A stretch of DNA of 64,000 bases from Lederbergia wuyishanensis (lineage in GTDB: Bacteria; Bacillota; Bacilli; Bacillales; Bacillaceae_C). A program made the position numbers and the translations under genes. How positions within the stretch are numbered: position 1 is the stretch's first letter; the number at the start of each line of letters is the position of its first letter. The notes beneath the pieces are model-generated. The model was not told the DNA's origin. It did not search any database and saw only the letters and a program-made list of their open reading frames with translations. The DNA lies in the NCBI RefSeq assembly GCF_022900255.1, contig NZ_JALIRM010000020.1:1-64000 (forward strand). Reading direction: 5' to 3'. Shown piece by piece: positions 47,801 through 55,682 of the stretch.

Positions 47801-48324
47801 ATTCTCAGATGCTGAAAGAAGCGATCGATGAACGAAAAGGAGACATTCACGAACAAAACATACCGACATTTGAAGTGGAGCTTGAATTGGACGCCTACAT
47901 TCCGGATTCTTATATTCGTGATGGAAATCAAAAAATAGAAATGTACAAGCGCTTTAGAAATAATGATTCTCTTGAAGAACTTGAAGAATTACAAGAGGAA
48001 ATGATCGATCGTTTCGGAGACTACCCAGAACAAGTGGGCTATTTATTTAATGTTGCTGAAATGAAAGTTTATGCTCGTCAGGCGAAGCTAGAGCTTATTA
48101 AGCAATCTAAAACGGATATATCCATTTTTATGTCTGAAGAAGGTACGAAAGAAATAGATGGAACGAAAGTCTTTGGTATATGTAATCGTCACGGACGGGC
48201 GGTTGTACCTGGTATGGATGGTTCCCGCTTAAAAATAACGATCCAAATCAATCGACTACAAACAAAAGAATGGCTAACCATTTCTACAGAAATAATGAAG
48301 GAATTGGGAAAGGCTAAAAAGTAA
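44812..48324 (+). CDS. mfd: Transcription-repair coupling factor
   Basis: Removes RNA polymerase stalled at lesions and recruits UvrA. The 1170-residue protein has a UvrB-like N-terminal module, an RNA-polymerase-interaction domain (about 490-560, [14 protein letters not shown]), a RecG-type translocase with Walker A GDVGYGKT at residues 650-657 and VDEEQRFG, and a C-terminal regulatory domain. GAGGAG is upstream. Confidence 0.97.
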   Translation: MQGIKSLIIQQNEIQSILSGVEENLREQLIAGLSGSARAAFIAAAAEKTGKSIIVITHNLLQAQKLHEDLAQFIDENELFLYPANELIAAELSIASPELRAQRIEALNYMVSGSRGVFVVPVASLRKILPPPSVWQGFQLFIELGQDLDLEKDLLKFVQMGYSRVDMVSAPGEFSVRGGILDIYPLTEADPIRIELFDTEVDSIRTFSLEDQRSKEKRKSVQIGPATETPVNHNQLAAIVNQLEAGLSRSLKKLRNEKAKELLSENIGHDLEQLRNGQKPEQFYKYISYAYEPAASLLDYLSNDGLLIFDELSRIQEMNESLEKEEAEWHTALLEQGEIIHDLAVSNHFSELLSKYPFPKVYLSLFMRHVPNTNPQNISNIPCRLMQNFHGQMHLLKGEVERWQKNRYSIIFLAPNSERAKKLQSVLYDYEVEASIVKDVANMSSGIQIIEGALNTGFELPIAKIAVITEEEIFNKKTRKSKRRQKLSNAERIKSYSELQVGDYVVHVNHGIGKYLGIETLVINGVHKDYLHLRYQADDKLYVPVEQIDLVQKYVGSEGKEPKVYKLGGSDWKRVKKKVESSVKDIADELIKLYAEREAAKGYAFSPDSDLQRELEASFPYQETEDQLRSIVEIKRDMERERPMDRLLCGDVGYGKTEVAIRAAFKAIMDGKQVAVLVPTTILAQQHFETIKERFQDYPINIGLLSRFRSKKQQTETAKGLKNGTVDIVVGTHRLLSKDIQYADLGLLIVDEEQRFGVTHKEKIKQLKTNVDVLTLTATPIPRTLHMSMLGVRDLSVIETPPENRFPVQTYVMEYNGALVKESIERELARGGQVYFLYNRVEDIERKTEEISMLVPDARVAYAHGQMTETELESVILSFLDGEFDVLVTTTIIETGVDIPNVNTLIVHDADRMGLSQLYQLRGRVGRSNRIAYAYFTYRRNKVLTEVAEKRLQAIKEFTELGSGFKIAMRDLSIRGAGNLLGAQQHGFIDSVGFDLYSQMLKEAIDERKGDIHEQNIPTFEVELELDAYIPDSYIRDGNQKIEMYKRFRNNDSLEELEELQEEMIDRFGDYPEQVGYLFNVAEMKVYARQAKLELIKQSKTDISIFMSEEGTKEIDGTKVFGICNRHGRAVVPGMDGSRLKITIQINRLQTKEWLTISTEIMKELGKAKK

Positions 48325-48503
48325 AAAATTGCTTTCATCTACAAAAAAATGACTTAGAATGTATAGAACTCTCTAACTGAAAGATACTAAATTCAACTAC
48401 CGATGGTAATGAATTGTAAAAACGGAAGCTTTTCTTTATTTATTTTCGCTCTATTTTTCGAAAGCTTCCATAAAATCATCTGATGAAAGAGAGGCAACTT
48501 AGG

Positions 48504-49040
48504 ATGAAAGCAACTGGAATAGTTCGTCGAATTGATGATTTAGGAAGGGTCGTAATTCCAAAGGAAATTCGGAGAACCCTTAGAATTCGTGAAGGTGACC
48601 CGTTGGAAATTTTTGTAGATCGCGATGGAGAGGTAATTTTGAAAAAATATTCTCCAATTAATGAATTGAGCGACTTTGCTAAAGAATATGGCGAAGCGTT
48701 ATATGAAAGCTTAGGCAGTTCAGTAATGATTTGTGATAGAGACGCGGTCATCGCAGTTAGCGGCGGATCGAAAAAAGAATACTTAAATAAAAGTAATGGC
48801 GAAATGATTGAAAAAGCGATGTCGGAGCGTACATCCCATCTTGAAAAAAATCCTAGTAAAATTGCCTTAGTAGAGGGGCATGAGGAAGAACTATCCTCCT
48901 ATACGATATCTCCAATCATTGCCAGTGGAGATCCAATAGGTGCGGTTGTAATATTTTCAAAAGATCAAACCATCGGTGAAATAGAAAAAAAATCAGCAGA
49001 AACAGCAGCAAGCTTCCTAGCAAGACAAATGGAATCATAA
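48504..49040 (+). CDS. spoVT: Stage V sporulation protein T
   Basis: An AbrB-type regulator of sigma-G genes in the forespore. The 178 residues, equal to B. subtilis, comprise an AbrB domain (MKATGIVRRIDDLGRVVIP and on) and a C-terminal GAF-like domain. The ATG at 48504 gives the conserved N terminus; an ATG at 48483 adds MKERQLR. A terminator follows. Confidence 0.95.
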   Translation: MKATGIVRRIDDLGRVVIPKEIRRTLRIREGDPLEIFVDRDGEVILKKYSPINELSDFAKEYGEALYESLGSSVMICDRDAVIAVSGGSKKEYLNKSNGEMIEKAMSERTSHLEKNPSKIALVEGHEEELSSYTISPIIASGDPIGAVVIFSKDQTIGEIEKKSAETAASFLARQMES

Positions 49041-49052
49041 AAGAATATTCGA

Positions 49053-49085
49053 GAAAACCCGAAGTGAATACACTTCGGGTTTTGT
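49053..49085 (+). terminator. spoVT terminator
   Basis: A perfect stem AAAACCCGAAGTG/CACTTCGGGTTTT. Confidence 0.85.
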
Positions 49086-49300
49086 GTTTTATGATACAGA
49101 GAAGATAGCATAAAGTTGCACTTACTCTTTTTGCTGTCTAGCTTCAGGCGACGTCGAATCGAGGTTGATACGTTAAAAATGGAAGAGACGCCTTTTTGCA
49201 CATTAGAGTTTGTGTGCTAGAGCCGATAGGCGGTTCACATACGTTTTCATTAATTTCGGTAAATCATATGTTGAAAGGGCAATGTGCTATAATGTCTCTT

Positions 49301-50920
49301 ATGAATAGTTTGCAAAGAAAGGCGAGTGCGGGATTGCCTAAACAACAATCAAATCAGTATATGCATGGGGCATTTATTTTAACGTTGGCCGCTTTTATCG
49401 TTAAAATATTGAGTGCTGTATATCGAGTGCCTTTTCAAAATATAGTAGGGGACATCGGTTTTTATATATATCAGCAGGTATATCCGATTTATGGAATAGC
49501 GGCTGTTCTAGCTAGTTCGGGTTTTCCAGTGATTATTTCTAAATTGGCAGCGGAAAGTGAAGTTGGGAAACGAAACCATCTTGCACATGGATTACAGGCT
49601 GCTTTCCTTACCCTTCTGCTTGTTGGAGTTGCATTGTTTTCATTCTTTTTTTTCGGAGCTCGTTACATATCTGTTTGGATGGGTGATGTGGCGCTAGCCC
49701 CTTTAATTAAAATTTCTGCTTTTATGTTTTTATTTTTACCTTTCATATCTATATGGAGGGGTTACTTTCAAAGTGTTGGAAAGATGGAACCAACCGCTAT
49801 AAGTCAAGTGACCGAGCAATTGGCAAGGGTCACCGCTATCTTACTCATTGCTTCATTGTTCGTGTCAAAAGGGTATTCCTTATATGAGGTTGGAAGCGGC
49901 GCCGTGACAGGCTCTATTCTAGGAACGATGTTTGGCTTGATTATTCTAAGTTTCTTTGTATGGAAACATAAAGCGATTCGCCTCCTGTTCACAAAAGGTT
50001 TGTCCATTCGTAAATTTTACAAAACAGCTCAGATCGTGCTTGTTCATGGTACAGCTATTTGTTTAAGCGGAATGCTACTTATCCTTTTTCAAATGATTGA
50101 TTCTTTTAGTCTATACTCCTTGCTCGTTCAATCAGGTGTGAGCATGGAAGAGGCTAAAGTGTTAAAGGGAATATTTGATCGAGGTCAGCCGTTACTTCAA
50201 CTTGGGACTGTTGCAGCTTCTTCATTTTCACTAGCCTTAGTACCGCTTATAGCGTCAGCCTGGTTGAGAGATGATGAGGAAGTTATACGCCAGAAAGCAA
50301 TCAGCTCAGTAAAAATAACCACAGTTATCGGCTTAGGTGCTACTGTGGGACTTGTAAACATCATCAAGCCTACGAATGCCATGTTATTCGCAAATGGTGA
50401 CGGGTCCTCGGTTCTTGCTGTTTTGGCAATATCGATATTTTTTAGTTCGCTTATTTTGATATCTTCAGGAATTTTACAAGGCTTGGGACATGTTTTTGCT
50501 CCTGGGAAGTACATCATTGTCGGTCTTACTGCAAAAATTATTTTGAATTATTTATTCGTGCCGTTTTTAGGAACATTGGGTGCTGCTATAGCCACGATAA
50601 CGGGTCTAGCAGTCGTATCTGCCCTCATGATCAAAAAGTTAAATAAAAGGGTGGCGGTTCTAGCGACTTTTAAAAAAATGGCGAGTAGGCTTATTGTTGC
50701 TGGAGTTGCAATGACGGCAGTTTTGCAATTATGGCTAATTCTGTTTTCTTTAATTGGTGCCAACCGCTTGATTTTTACGATAATGGCATTAAGTAGTGTG
50801 ATGATAGGAGCGGCTGTTTTTTTGGTTATGATAGTAAAAAGTCATATTTTAACTGCTGAGGAACTATCGCTCATTCCTTATGGCGAGCGGTTTGTTAAAA
50901 GTAAGCGGGAAAGGAAGTAA
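49301..50920 (+). CDS. yabM: Polysaccharide/lipid flippase of the MATE-like family (YabM)
   Basis: A membrane protein of about 539 residues with some 14 hydrophobic segments, related to SpoVB and MurJ-type flippases. The conserved start AVYRVPFQNIVGDIGFYIYQQVYPIYG is present. The start codon is uncertain: ATG at 49292 or 49301, or a later TTG, since none has a clear ribosome site. It lies between spoVT and yabN as in B. subtilis. The gap before it (49137-49160) has a fragment like the family repeats. Confidence 0.85.
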   Translation: MNSLQRKASAGLPKQQSNQYMHGAFILTLAAFIVKILSAVYRVPFQNIVGDIGFYIYQQVYPIYGIAAVLASSGFPVIISKLAAESEVGKRNHLAHGLQAAFLTLLLVGVALFSFFFFGARYISVWMGDVALAPLIKISAFMFLFLPFISIWRGYFQSVGKMEPTAISQVTEQLARVTAILLIASLFVSKGYSLYEVGSGAVTGSILGTMFGLIILSFFVWKHKAIRLLFTKGLSIRKFYKTAQIVLVHGTAICLSGMLLILFQMIDSFSLYSLLVQSGVSMEEAKVLKGIFDRGQPLLQLGTVAASSFSLALVPLIASAWLRDDEEVIRQKAISSVKITTVIGLGATVGLVNIIKPTNAMLFANGDGSSVLAVLAISIFFSSLILISSGILQGLGHVFAPGKYIIVGLTAKIILNYLFVPFLGTLGAAIATITGLAVVSALMIKKLNKRVAVLATFKKMASRLIVAGVAMTAVLQLWLILFSLIGANRLIFTIMALSSVMIGAAVFLVMIVKSHILTAEELSLIPYGERFVKSKRERK

Positions 50921-50922
50921 AC

Positions 50923-52389
50923 ATGGAGAAGGAAATAATTATAATAGGGCTGGGATCAGGTGATTTAGATCAGCTTCCCCTTGGAGTTTATAAATTATTG
51001 AAGCAAGGTGGCCGCCTTATTTTAAGAACGAAAGAGCACCCTGTTGTAGATGAATTGGTTCGCGAAGATATCCACTTTGAATCATTTGATGAAGTATATG
51101 AAAAACATGATTCATTTGAGGTGGTATATGAAGAAATAACAGAAACACTTTTAAAGTTGGCGGATTCCGAAAAGGTCATATATGCTGTCCCTGGACACCC
51201 AATGGTAGCGGAGAGAACGGTTCAATTACTGCTAGAGCAAGCTCCACTTCATAGTATCACTGTAAAAATAGGTGGTGGCCAAAGCTTTTTAGACAGTCTG
51301 TTTGCAGCTGTGAAAGTAGACCCAGTGGAAGGCTTTCAATTGCTTGATGGGACTAGCTTGAAAAAAGAACAAATTCGAATTGATCAACATATAATTATTG
51401 CTCAAGTATATGATGCCTTTGTAGCGTCCGATGTAAAATTGACGCTAATGGAAAAATATCCAGATGATTATGAGGTTATGATGGTCACTGCTGCAGGCAG
51501 CATGTTAGAGCAGGTTACCAAAATGCCGCTGTATGAATTAGACAGGCAAATGGAGCTAAATAATTTAACAAGTCTTTACGTGCCGCCTATTTCTAAACAA
51601 GAGCTTACATATAGAGAGTTTGCAACGTTAAGGGATATTATTGCGGAATTAAGAGGACCGGATGGTTGTCCATGGGATAAAGAGCAGACACATGAAACAT
51701 TGAAAAAATATTTAATAGAAGAAGCTTATGAGCTACTTGATGCGATTGACCGAGATGATATAGATAATATGATTGAAGAGCTGGGCGATGTCTTGCTGCA
51801 AGTCATGCTTCATGCACAAATTGGTGAAGATGAAGGAATGTTTTCTATAGATGATGTCATCGAAAGTATTAATGAAAAAATGATCCGCCGTCATCCTCAT
51901 GTATTTGGAGATGTTCTAGCAGAAGATGCTGAACAAGTAGTTTCGAATTGGGCGGAAATTAAAGCAAAAGAGAAAAATTCCTCCGAAGGTAGAAAGTCAT
52001 TGCTTGAAGGAACAGGTAAAGGGTTTCCAGCCTTGTTAAGATCGTATGAATACCAAAAAACTGCTGCGAAAGTGGGGTTTGATTGGGGAGCTCCAGAAGA
52101 GGCTTGGGAAAAAGTCAAAGAGGAAATGCAGGAATTTGAGAATGAATTGACGAATGGAAATAAGCATGATCAGCTTTTTGAATTTGGTGATTTACTATTT
52201 GCAATGGTAAACGTGGCTAGACTACTAGGCATTCATCCGGAAGAGGCATTGCAAACCTCAAATGAAAAGTTTATTCGCCGTTTTTCTTACATCGAGTCTA
52301 AAGTTCATGAGAGCGGGAAACCATTTGAGCACTATAGCTTAGAAGAGCTTGATCAATTTTGGAATGAAGCCAAAAAAGCCGGTTTATAA
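50923..52389 (+). CDS. yabN: Fused tetrapyrrole methylase-like / MazG pyrophosphohydrolase
   Basis: A 488-residue fusion. The N-terminal half (about 1-220) has the fold of tetrapyrrole methylases; the C-terminal half carries MazG-type NTP pyrophosphatase domains (GPDGCPWDKEQTHE, EEAYELLDAI, ELGDVLLQV). The enzyme probably clears non-canonical nucleotides; the role of the methylase part is unknown. It begins 2 nt after yabM. Confidence 0.93.
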   Translation: MEKEIIIIGLGSGDLDQLPLGVYKLLKQGGRLILRTKEHPVVDELVREDIHFESFDEVYEKHDSFEVVYEEITETLLKLADSEKVIYAVPGHPMVAERTVQLLLEQAPLHSITVKIGGGQSFLDSLFAAVKVDPVEGFQLLDGTSLKKEQIRIDQHIIIAQVYDAFVASDVKLTLMEKYPDDYEVMMVTAAGSMLEQVTKMPLYELDRQMELNNLTSLYVPPISKQELTYREFATLRDIIAELRGPDGCPWDKEQTHETLKKYLIEEAYELLDAIDRDDIDNMIEELGDVLLQVMLHAQIGEDEGMFSIDDVIESINEKMIRRHPHVFGDVLAEDAEQVVSNWAEIKAKEKNSSEGRKSLLEGTGKGFPALLRSYEYQKTAAKVGFDWGAPEEAWEKVKEEMQEFENELTNGNKHDQLFEFGDLLFAMVNVARLLGIHPEEALQTSNEKFIRRFSYIESKVHESGKPFEHYSLEELDQFWNEAKKAGL

Positions 52390-52403
52390 GAGGGGTGAAA
52401 TAG

Positions 52404-52688
52404 ATGGCAACAATGCGTTTGGATAAATTTTTAAAGGTGTCAAGATTAATTAAAAGGCGTACTCTCGCAAAAGAGGTAGCAGATAAAGGTAGAATTGCGA
52501 TAAATGGACAAATTGCAAAGGCTAGCTCCAATGTTAAAATTGGTGACGAACTTGAAATTCGTTTTGGCCAAAAAACGGTAACAGTCAAAATTGATTTACT
52601 ACAAGAATCTTCTAGAAAAGAAGAAGCGGCTAATATGTATACTGTGTTAAAAGAGGAGAAGGTAGCAAGGGACGAATCTTTAGAATAG
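52404..52688 (+). CDS. rqcP: RqcP, S4-domain ribosome quality-control factor
   Basis: A 94-residue S4 RNA-binding protein (older names yabO, hslR). With RqcH it adds alanine tails to peptides on obstructed large subunits. The S4 motif MRLDKFLKVSRLIKRRTLA is at the N terminus. The ATG at 52404 has GAGGGGTG 6 nt upstream; the ATG three codons later is the B. subtilis start. Confidence 0.93.
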   Translation: MATMRLDKFLKVSRLIKRRTLAKEVADKGRIAINGQIAKASSNVKIGDELEIRFGQKTVTVKIDLLQESSRKEEAANMYTVLKEEKVARDESLE

Positions 52689-52711
52689 TCTCATGTTGTT
52701 GCTTTTCTTAA

Positions 52712-52920
52712 TTTCTAGCTGCGGCTCCTAGCGTCTATCGAACAAGCCTTTCCCTCCTCTACGATAAGTCAACATCGGCTCGTTCCTCGCCGTGTTTCCT
52801 TTATCTCAGTGCAGGAAAGTCTCCCGTTCGTACGACGCTGCGACGCACAGGATGTGCTAGTGCAGACGTTGCCACAAGACGTGGCGGTCCTAGCCTGTTA
52901 AGTCGTCTTCGCTTTTCGTA
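52712..52920 (+). repeat. Interspersed repeat, family 1, longer copy
   Basis: About 209 bp starting TTTCTAGCTGCGGCTCC and ending CTTCGCTTTTCGTA. It shares about 130 nearly identical bp with the copy just after it, but has an extra block of about 60 bp (GCACAGGATGTGCTAGTGC, then ACGTTGCCACAAGACGTGG) before its end. Confidence 0.85.
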
Positions 52921-53072
52921 ATGTCTAGCTGCGGCTCCTAGCGTCTATCGAACGAGCCATTCCTTCCCTACGATAAGTCAACATCGGCTCGTTCCTCGCC
53001 GTGTTTCCTTTATCTCAGTGCAGGAAAGTCTCCCGTTCGTACGACGCTAAACAGTCGCCTCCGCTTTTCGTA
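52921..53072 (+). repeat. Interspersed repeat, family 1, shorter copy
   Basis: About 152 bp in direct tandem with the copy before it, ending GTCGCCTCCGCTTTTCGTA. Both copies fill the gap between rqcP and yabP. The reverse complement lies at 16985-17134. Confidence 0.85.
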
Positions 53073-53142
53073 CAGCTTGTTCTATTATTTCATTTTCTCT
53101 CATATGTATTAAACAAAATTAGTGCGAAAATGAGGGATGAAA

Positions 53143-53445
53143 ATGAACCAATATTACGAATCAGTGCCTTCGAAAGGAACAATGCCTGAACACGACCTTG
53201 TAATGAGAGGAAGAAAAATCCTTGAGATAACTGGGGTAAAACAAGTAGAGAGCTTCGATAATGAAGAATTCTTGCTAGAAACCTCGATGGGATTTTTGGC
53301 AATTCGCGGCCAGAATCTACAAATGAAAAATCTCGATGTTGACAAGGGGATTGTTTCGATAAAAGGAAAAATCTTTGACCTTGTCTATCTTGATGATCAC
53401 CATGGGGAGAAGGCAAAAGGGTTCTTTGGGAAGTTGTTTCGATGA
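53143..53445 (+). CDS. yabP: Sporulation protein YabP
   Basis: A 100-residue mother-cell protein needed for normal spore formation. Its core TGVKQVESFDNEEFLLET and KNLDVDKGIVSIKG is strongly conserved. The ATG at 53143, with GAGGG 6 nt upstream, gives the B. subtilis length; an ATG two codons earlier overlaps the ribosome site. It overlaps yabQ by 4 nt. Confidence 0.93.
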   Translation: MNQYYESVPSKGTMPEHDLVMRGRKILEITGVKQVESFDNEEFLLETSMGFLAIRGQNLQMKNLDVDKGIVSIKGKIFDLVYLDDHHGEKAKGFFGKLFR

Positions 53446-54077
53446 GTTTATCTACTCAGTTTTATACAATGCTTTCCATGATCGCCATGGGAAGCTTTTT
53501 TGGCGCATCTCTCGACACATATCAAAGGTTTTTAAATCGAAAGAATCGAAAAAGGCTAATCGTTTTTGTCAACGATATATTGTTTTGGATTATAATGGGA
53601 CTGATTTCTTTTTATGTTCTTTTTCTCGTCAATTACGGCGAACTTCGTTTTTACTTGATATTAGCGCTTCTTTGCGGTTTTTCTGCCTATCAAGCTTTAT
53701 TGAAGAAGTTTTACTTAAGAGTCCTTGAAGCATTTATTCATTTCACGAAAGAAACTATTCGTTTGCTCTATAGGCTATTTATTACACTCATATATTCTCC
53801 AATCAAATGGATTGTTTTATTTCTAATAGGAGCAATCTTGTTTTTAAGCAGAGTCCTTTTGACACTTGTAAAGTTTATCGGAAAAGTGTTATTATGGGTG
53901 TTAAAGGTTGTCTTCTATCCGATAAAATTAATCGGGAAAGGACTTCTTCATCTCATTCCAAAACAAGTAAAAGAAGCTTTTCGAAAAACCTATCATGTTT
54001 TGGAAGGATATTTTAACATCATCAAGAATGTATTAATTAGAGCGTTTCATTTCATAAAAAGAATGTTTCGTATTTGA
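53442..54077 (+). CDS. yabQ: Spore cortex biosynthesis protein YabQ
   Basis: A 211-residue membrane protein required for the spore cortex. About four or five hydrophobic segments are visible, the first at residues 3-22 and the second at about 45-65; the tail is basic. It starts with ATGA overlapping the yabP stop codon, so the two are translationally coupled. Confidence 0.91.
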   Translation: MSLSTQFYTMLSMIAMGSFFGASLDTYQRFLNRKNRKRLIVFVNDILFWIIMGLISFYVLFLVNYGELRFYLILALLCGFSAYQALLKKFYLRVLEAFIHFTKETIRLLYRLFITLIYSPIKWIVLFLIGAILFLSRVLLTLVKFIGKVLLWVLKVVFYPIKLIGKGLLHLIPKQVKEAFRKTYHVLEGYFNIIKNVLIRAFHFIKRMFRI

Positions 54078-54097
54078 ATAAAAAAGGAGGCCACAGG

Positions 54098-54502
54098 ATG
54101 GGAGTAAGAAAAATCAAACCGATCACTTCACTGGAAACAAACTATATGAAGCAGCAAGAAGTCCTCATGAGAAGAGCGGCAAAAAGAAAAAAACTGCTCA
54201 TTCGAAGATTATGCGTTTTCCTCATCTTAACTGTGGCATTATCCTATTTAGTGATCTCCACTTTTATTTTTAGAACGGATGTTTTAGAAGCTAAGAAAAA
54301 GGAAGAAGTTAACTTAAAACAAACATTAGCTCAGCTTGAAAAGAAACAAGTATCTCTAGAAAATGAAATTGTTAAACTAAACGATGATGAATATATAGCA
54401 AAACTAGCGAGAAGTGAGTATTTCCTTTCTGAGAAAGGCGAAATTATTTTTAATATTCCAGAACCAAAAAAGAAAAAGAAAGAAGATAAGGTGTCTTATT
54501 GA
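54098..54502 (+). CDS. divIC: Cell division protein DivIC
   Basis: A bitopic divisome protein that works with FtsL and DivIB. The 134-residue protein has a basic cytoplasmic head, one membrane segment (about 36-57) and an extracellular coiled coil (about 62-105). The ATG at 54098 lies 7 nt after AAGGAGG; the TTG at 54074 that overlaps yabQ has no ribosome site. Confidence 0.93.
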   Translation: MGVRKIKPITSLETNYMKQQEVLMRRAAKRKKLLIRRLCVFLILTVALSYLVISTFIFRTDVLEAKKKEEVNLKQTLAQLEKKQVSLENEIVKLNDDEYIAKLARSEYFLSEKGEIIFNIPEPKKKKKEDKVSY

Positions 54503-54575
54503 CACTTTTTTTATAAGTTCTATATAATGTATAATAAGGCTCATTTTTTACACTTTAAGGAGGATCATTTTTTTT

Positions 54576-54992
54576 ATGTCGATCGAAGTAGGCAGCAAGT
54601 TACAAGGTAAGGTAACAGGCATCACTCATTTTGGGGCATTCGTTGAATTGCCCGAAGGCACAACAGGTCTCGTTCACATCAGTGAAGTAGCCGACAATTA
54701 TGTAAAAGATATCAATGAACATTTAAAAGTTGGCGATGAAGTCCTAGTAAAGGTCTTAAATGTTGAGAAAGACGGAAAAATTGGCTTATCAATACGTAAA
54801 GCGAAAGATCAGCCACCTGCTCAATCTCATTCAAATCCACGTCCACGCACCAATAGAGTAAATGATATGCGTACTAAAGAAAGCTTTGAACAAAAAATGA
54901 ACAAGTTCTTGAAAGACAGTGAAGACCGCTTAACTTCATTGAAGCGTCATACGGAATCCAAACGTGGTGGACGAGGAGCAAGAAGAGGTTAA
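54576..54992 (+). CDS. yabR: S1-domain RNA-binding protein YabR
   Basis: A 138-residue protein with one S1 domain at residues 5-72 (GSKLQGKVTGITHFGAFVEL, then GLVHISEVAD) and a basic tail (KRGGRGARRG). The function is not known, but it is related to general stress protein 13. AAGGAGG is upstream. Confidence 0.93.
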   Translation: MSIEVGSKLQGKVTGITHFGAFVELPEGTTGLVHISEVADNYVKDINEHLKVGDEVLVKVLNVEKDGKIGLSIRKAKDQPPAQSHSNPRPRTNRVNDMRTKESFEQKMNKFLKDSEDRLTSLKRHTESKRGGRGARRG

Positions 54993-55024
54993 CTTGCTGT
55001 CTGTTTTCTAAAATAAACATAAAT

Positions 55025-55072
55025 AACTATCCGTAACCAGGAATCTAATTCTTGGTGATAGGGTAGTTTTTT
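55025..55072 (+). terminator. yabR terminator
   Basis: The outer stem AACTATCC/GGGTAGTT and an inner stem ACCAGGAAT/ATTCTTGGT, followed by T6. Confidence 0.8.
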
Positions 55073-55142
55073 GTTGTTAAGATTATATAAATACTTTATT
55101 TTTAGGAGAGTATGGAATTTCGCATATCATGTAAAATTATGA

Positions 55143-55171
55143 TTGACATTTTTTTTAGTGGTCTGTAATAT
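55143..55171 (+). promoter_or_regulatory. tRNA-Met promoter
   Basis: TTGACA and TAATAT are separated by 17 bp, 27 nt before the tRNA. Confidence 0.75.
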
Positions 55172-55198
55172 AGACATTGTGCCTTTTATTAGGTTCAT

Positions 55199-55272
55199 GG
55201 CGGCGTAGCTCAGCTGGCTAGAGCGTACGGTTCATACCCGTGAGGTCGTGGGTTCGATCCCCTCCGCCGCTA
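55199..55272 (+). tRNA. tRNA-Met (CAT), elongator type
   Basis: A 74-nt tRNA with anticodon CAT in GTTCATACC. The acceptor stem GGCGGCG pairs with CGCCGCT, closing with a G-U pair, and CCA is not encoded. The T stem (GTGGG/CCCTC) has a U-U mismatch at 50/64. B. subtilis has tRNA-Met and tRNA-Glu here; tRNA-Glu is absent. Confidence 0.92.
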
Positions 55273-55274
55273 TA

Positions 55275-55342
55275 AAGAAAAGCGAAAGCGCCTTGCTCAG
55301 CCCCGACAAGCAAATGTTCTGGGGCAAAAAAGGCGCTTTTTT
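55275..55342 (+). repeat. Short family 2 repeat forming a hairpin
   Basis: GAAAGCGCCTTGCTCAGCCC, the core CCGACAAGCAAATGTTCTG (55303-55321), then GGGGCAAAAAAGGCGC and T6. The ends AAAGCGCCT/AGGCGCTTT pair, so the element would act as a terminator for the tRNA. Confidence 0.75.
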
Positions 55343-55522
55343 CCTTTTATGTCTAGGTGCGAAGACGCTTGATGAGGAACGATAAGCATATGTCTCTAAA
55401 CTGGAAGTTCCTTTCAATCTTCCAGGGTTACTGTTTATTGACCTCCAAGCCTCTATGTCTAAAACGAAACAATAAGAAAAGGTGTAGCGCTGCTAATAGA
55501 CGCCAACACAACATAACATGAT

Positions 55523-55568
55523 AAAGCGTAAGACTTTCTTCCTGTGAGGATTAGTCTTATGCTTTTTA
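55523..55568 (+). terminator. Terminator-like hairpin before spoIIE
   Basis: The stem AAAGCGTAAGACT/AGTCTTATGCTTT followed by T-rich sequence. Confidence 0.7.
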
Positions 55569-55614
55569 TTTTGCCCAAATTAGTCGAACTCTTTTTTATT
55601 TCATCCCCATCAAA

Positions 55615-55647
55615 TTGACAAAATATTAAAAAAAGCCCCTATATAAT
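55615..55647 (+). promoter_or_regulatory. spoIIE promoter, Spo0A type
   Basis: TTGACA and TATAAT are separated by 21 bp, the unusual spacing known for spoIIE and spoIIG, which need Spo0A~P with sigma-A. An AGTCGAA close to the 0A box lies upstream at 55582-55588. Confidence 0.75.
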
Positions 55648-55682
55648 GAAAACTATTATAAACAGTGGGGAGTGTTTTAAAA

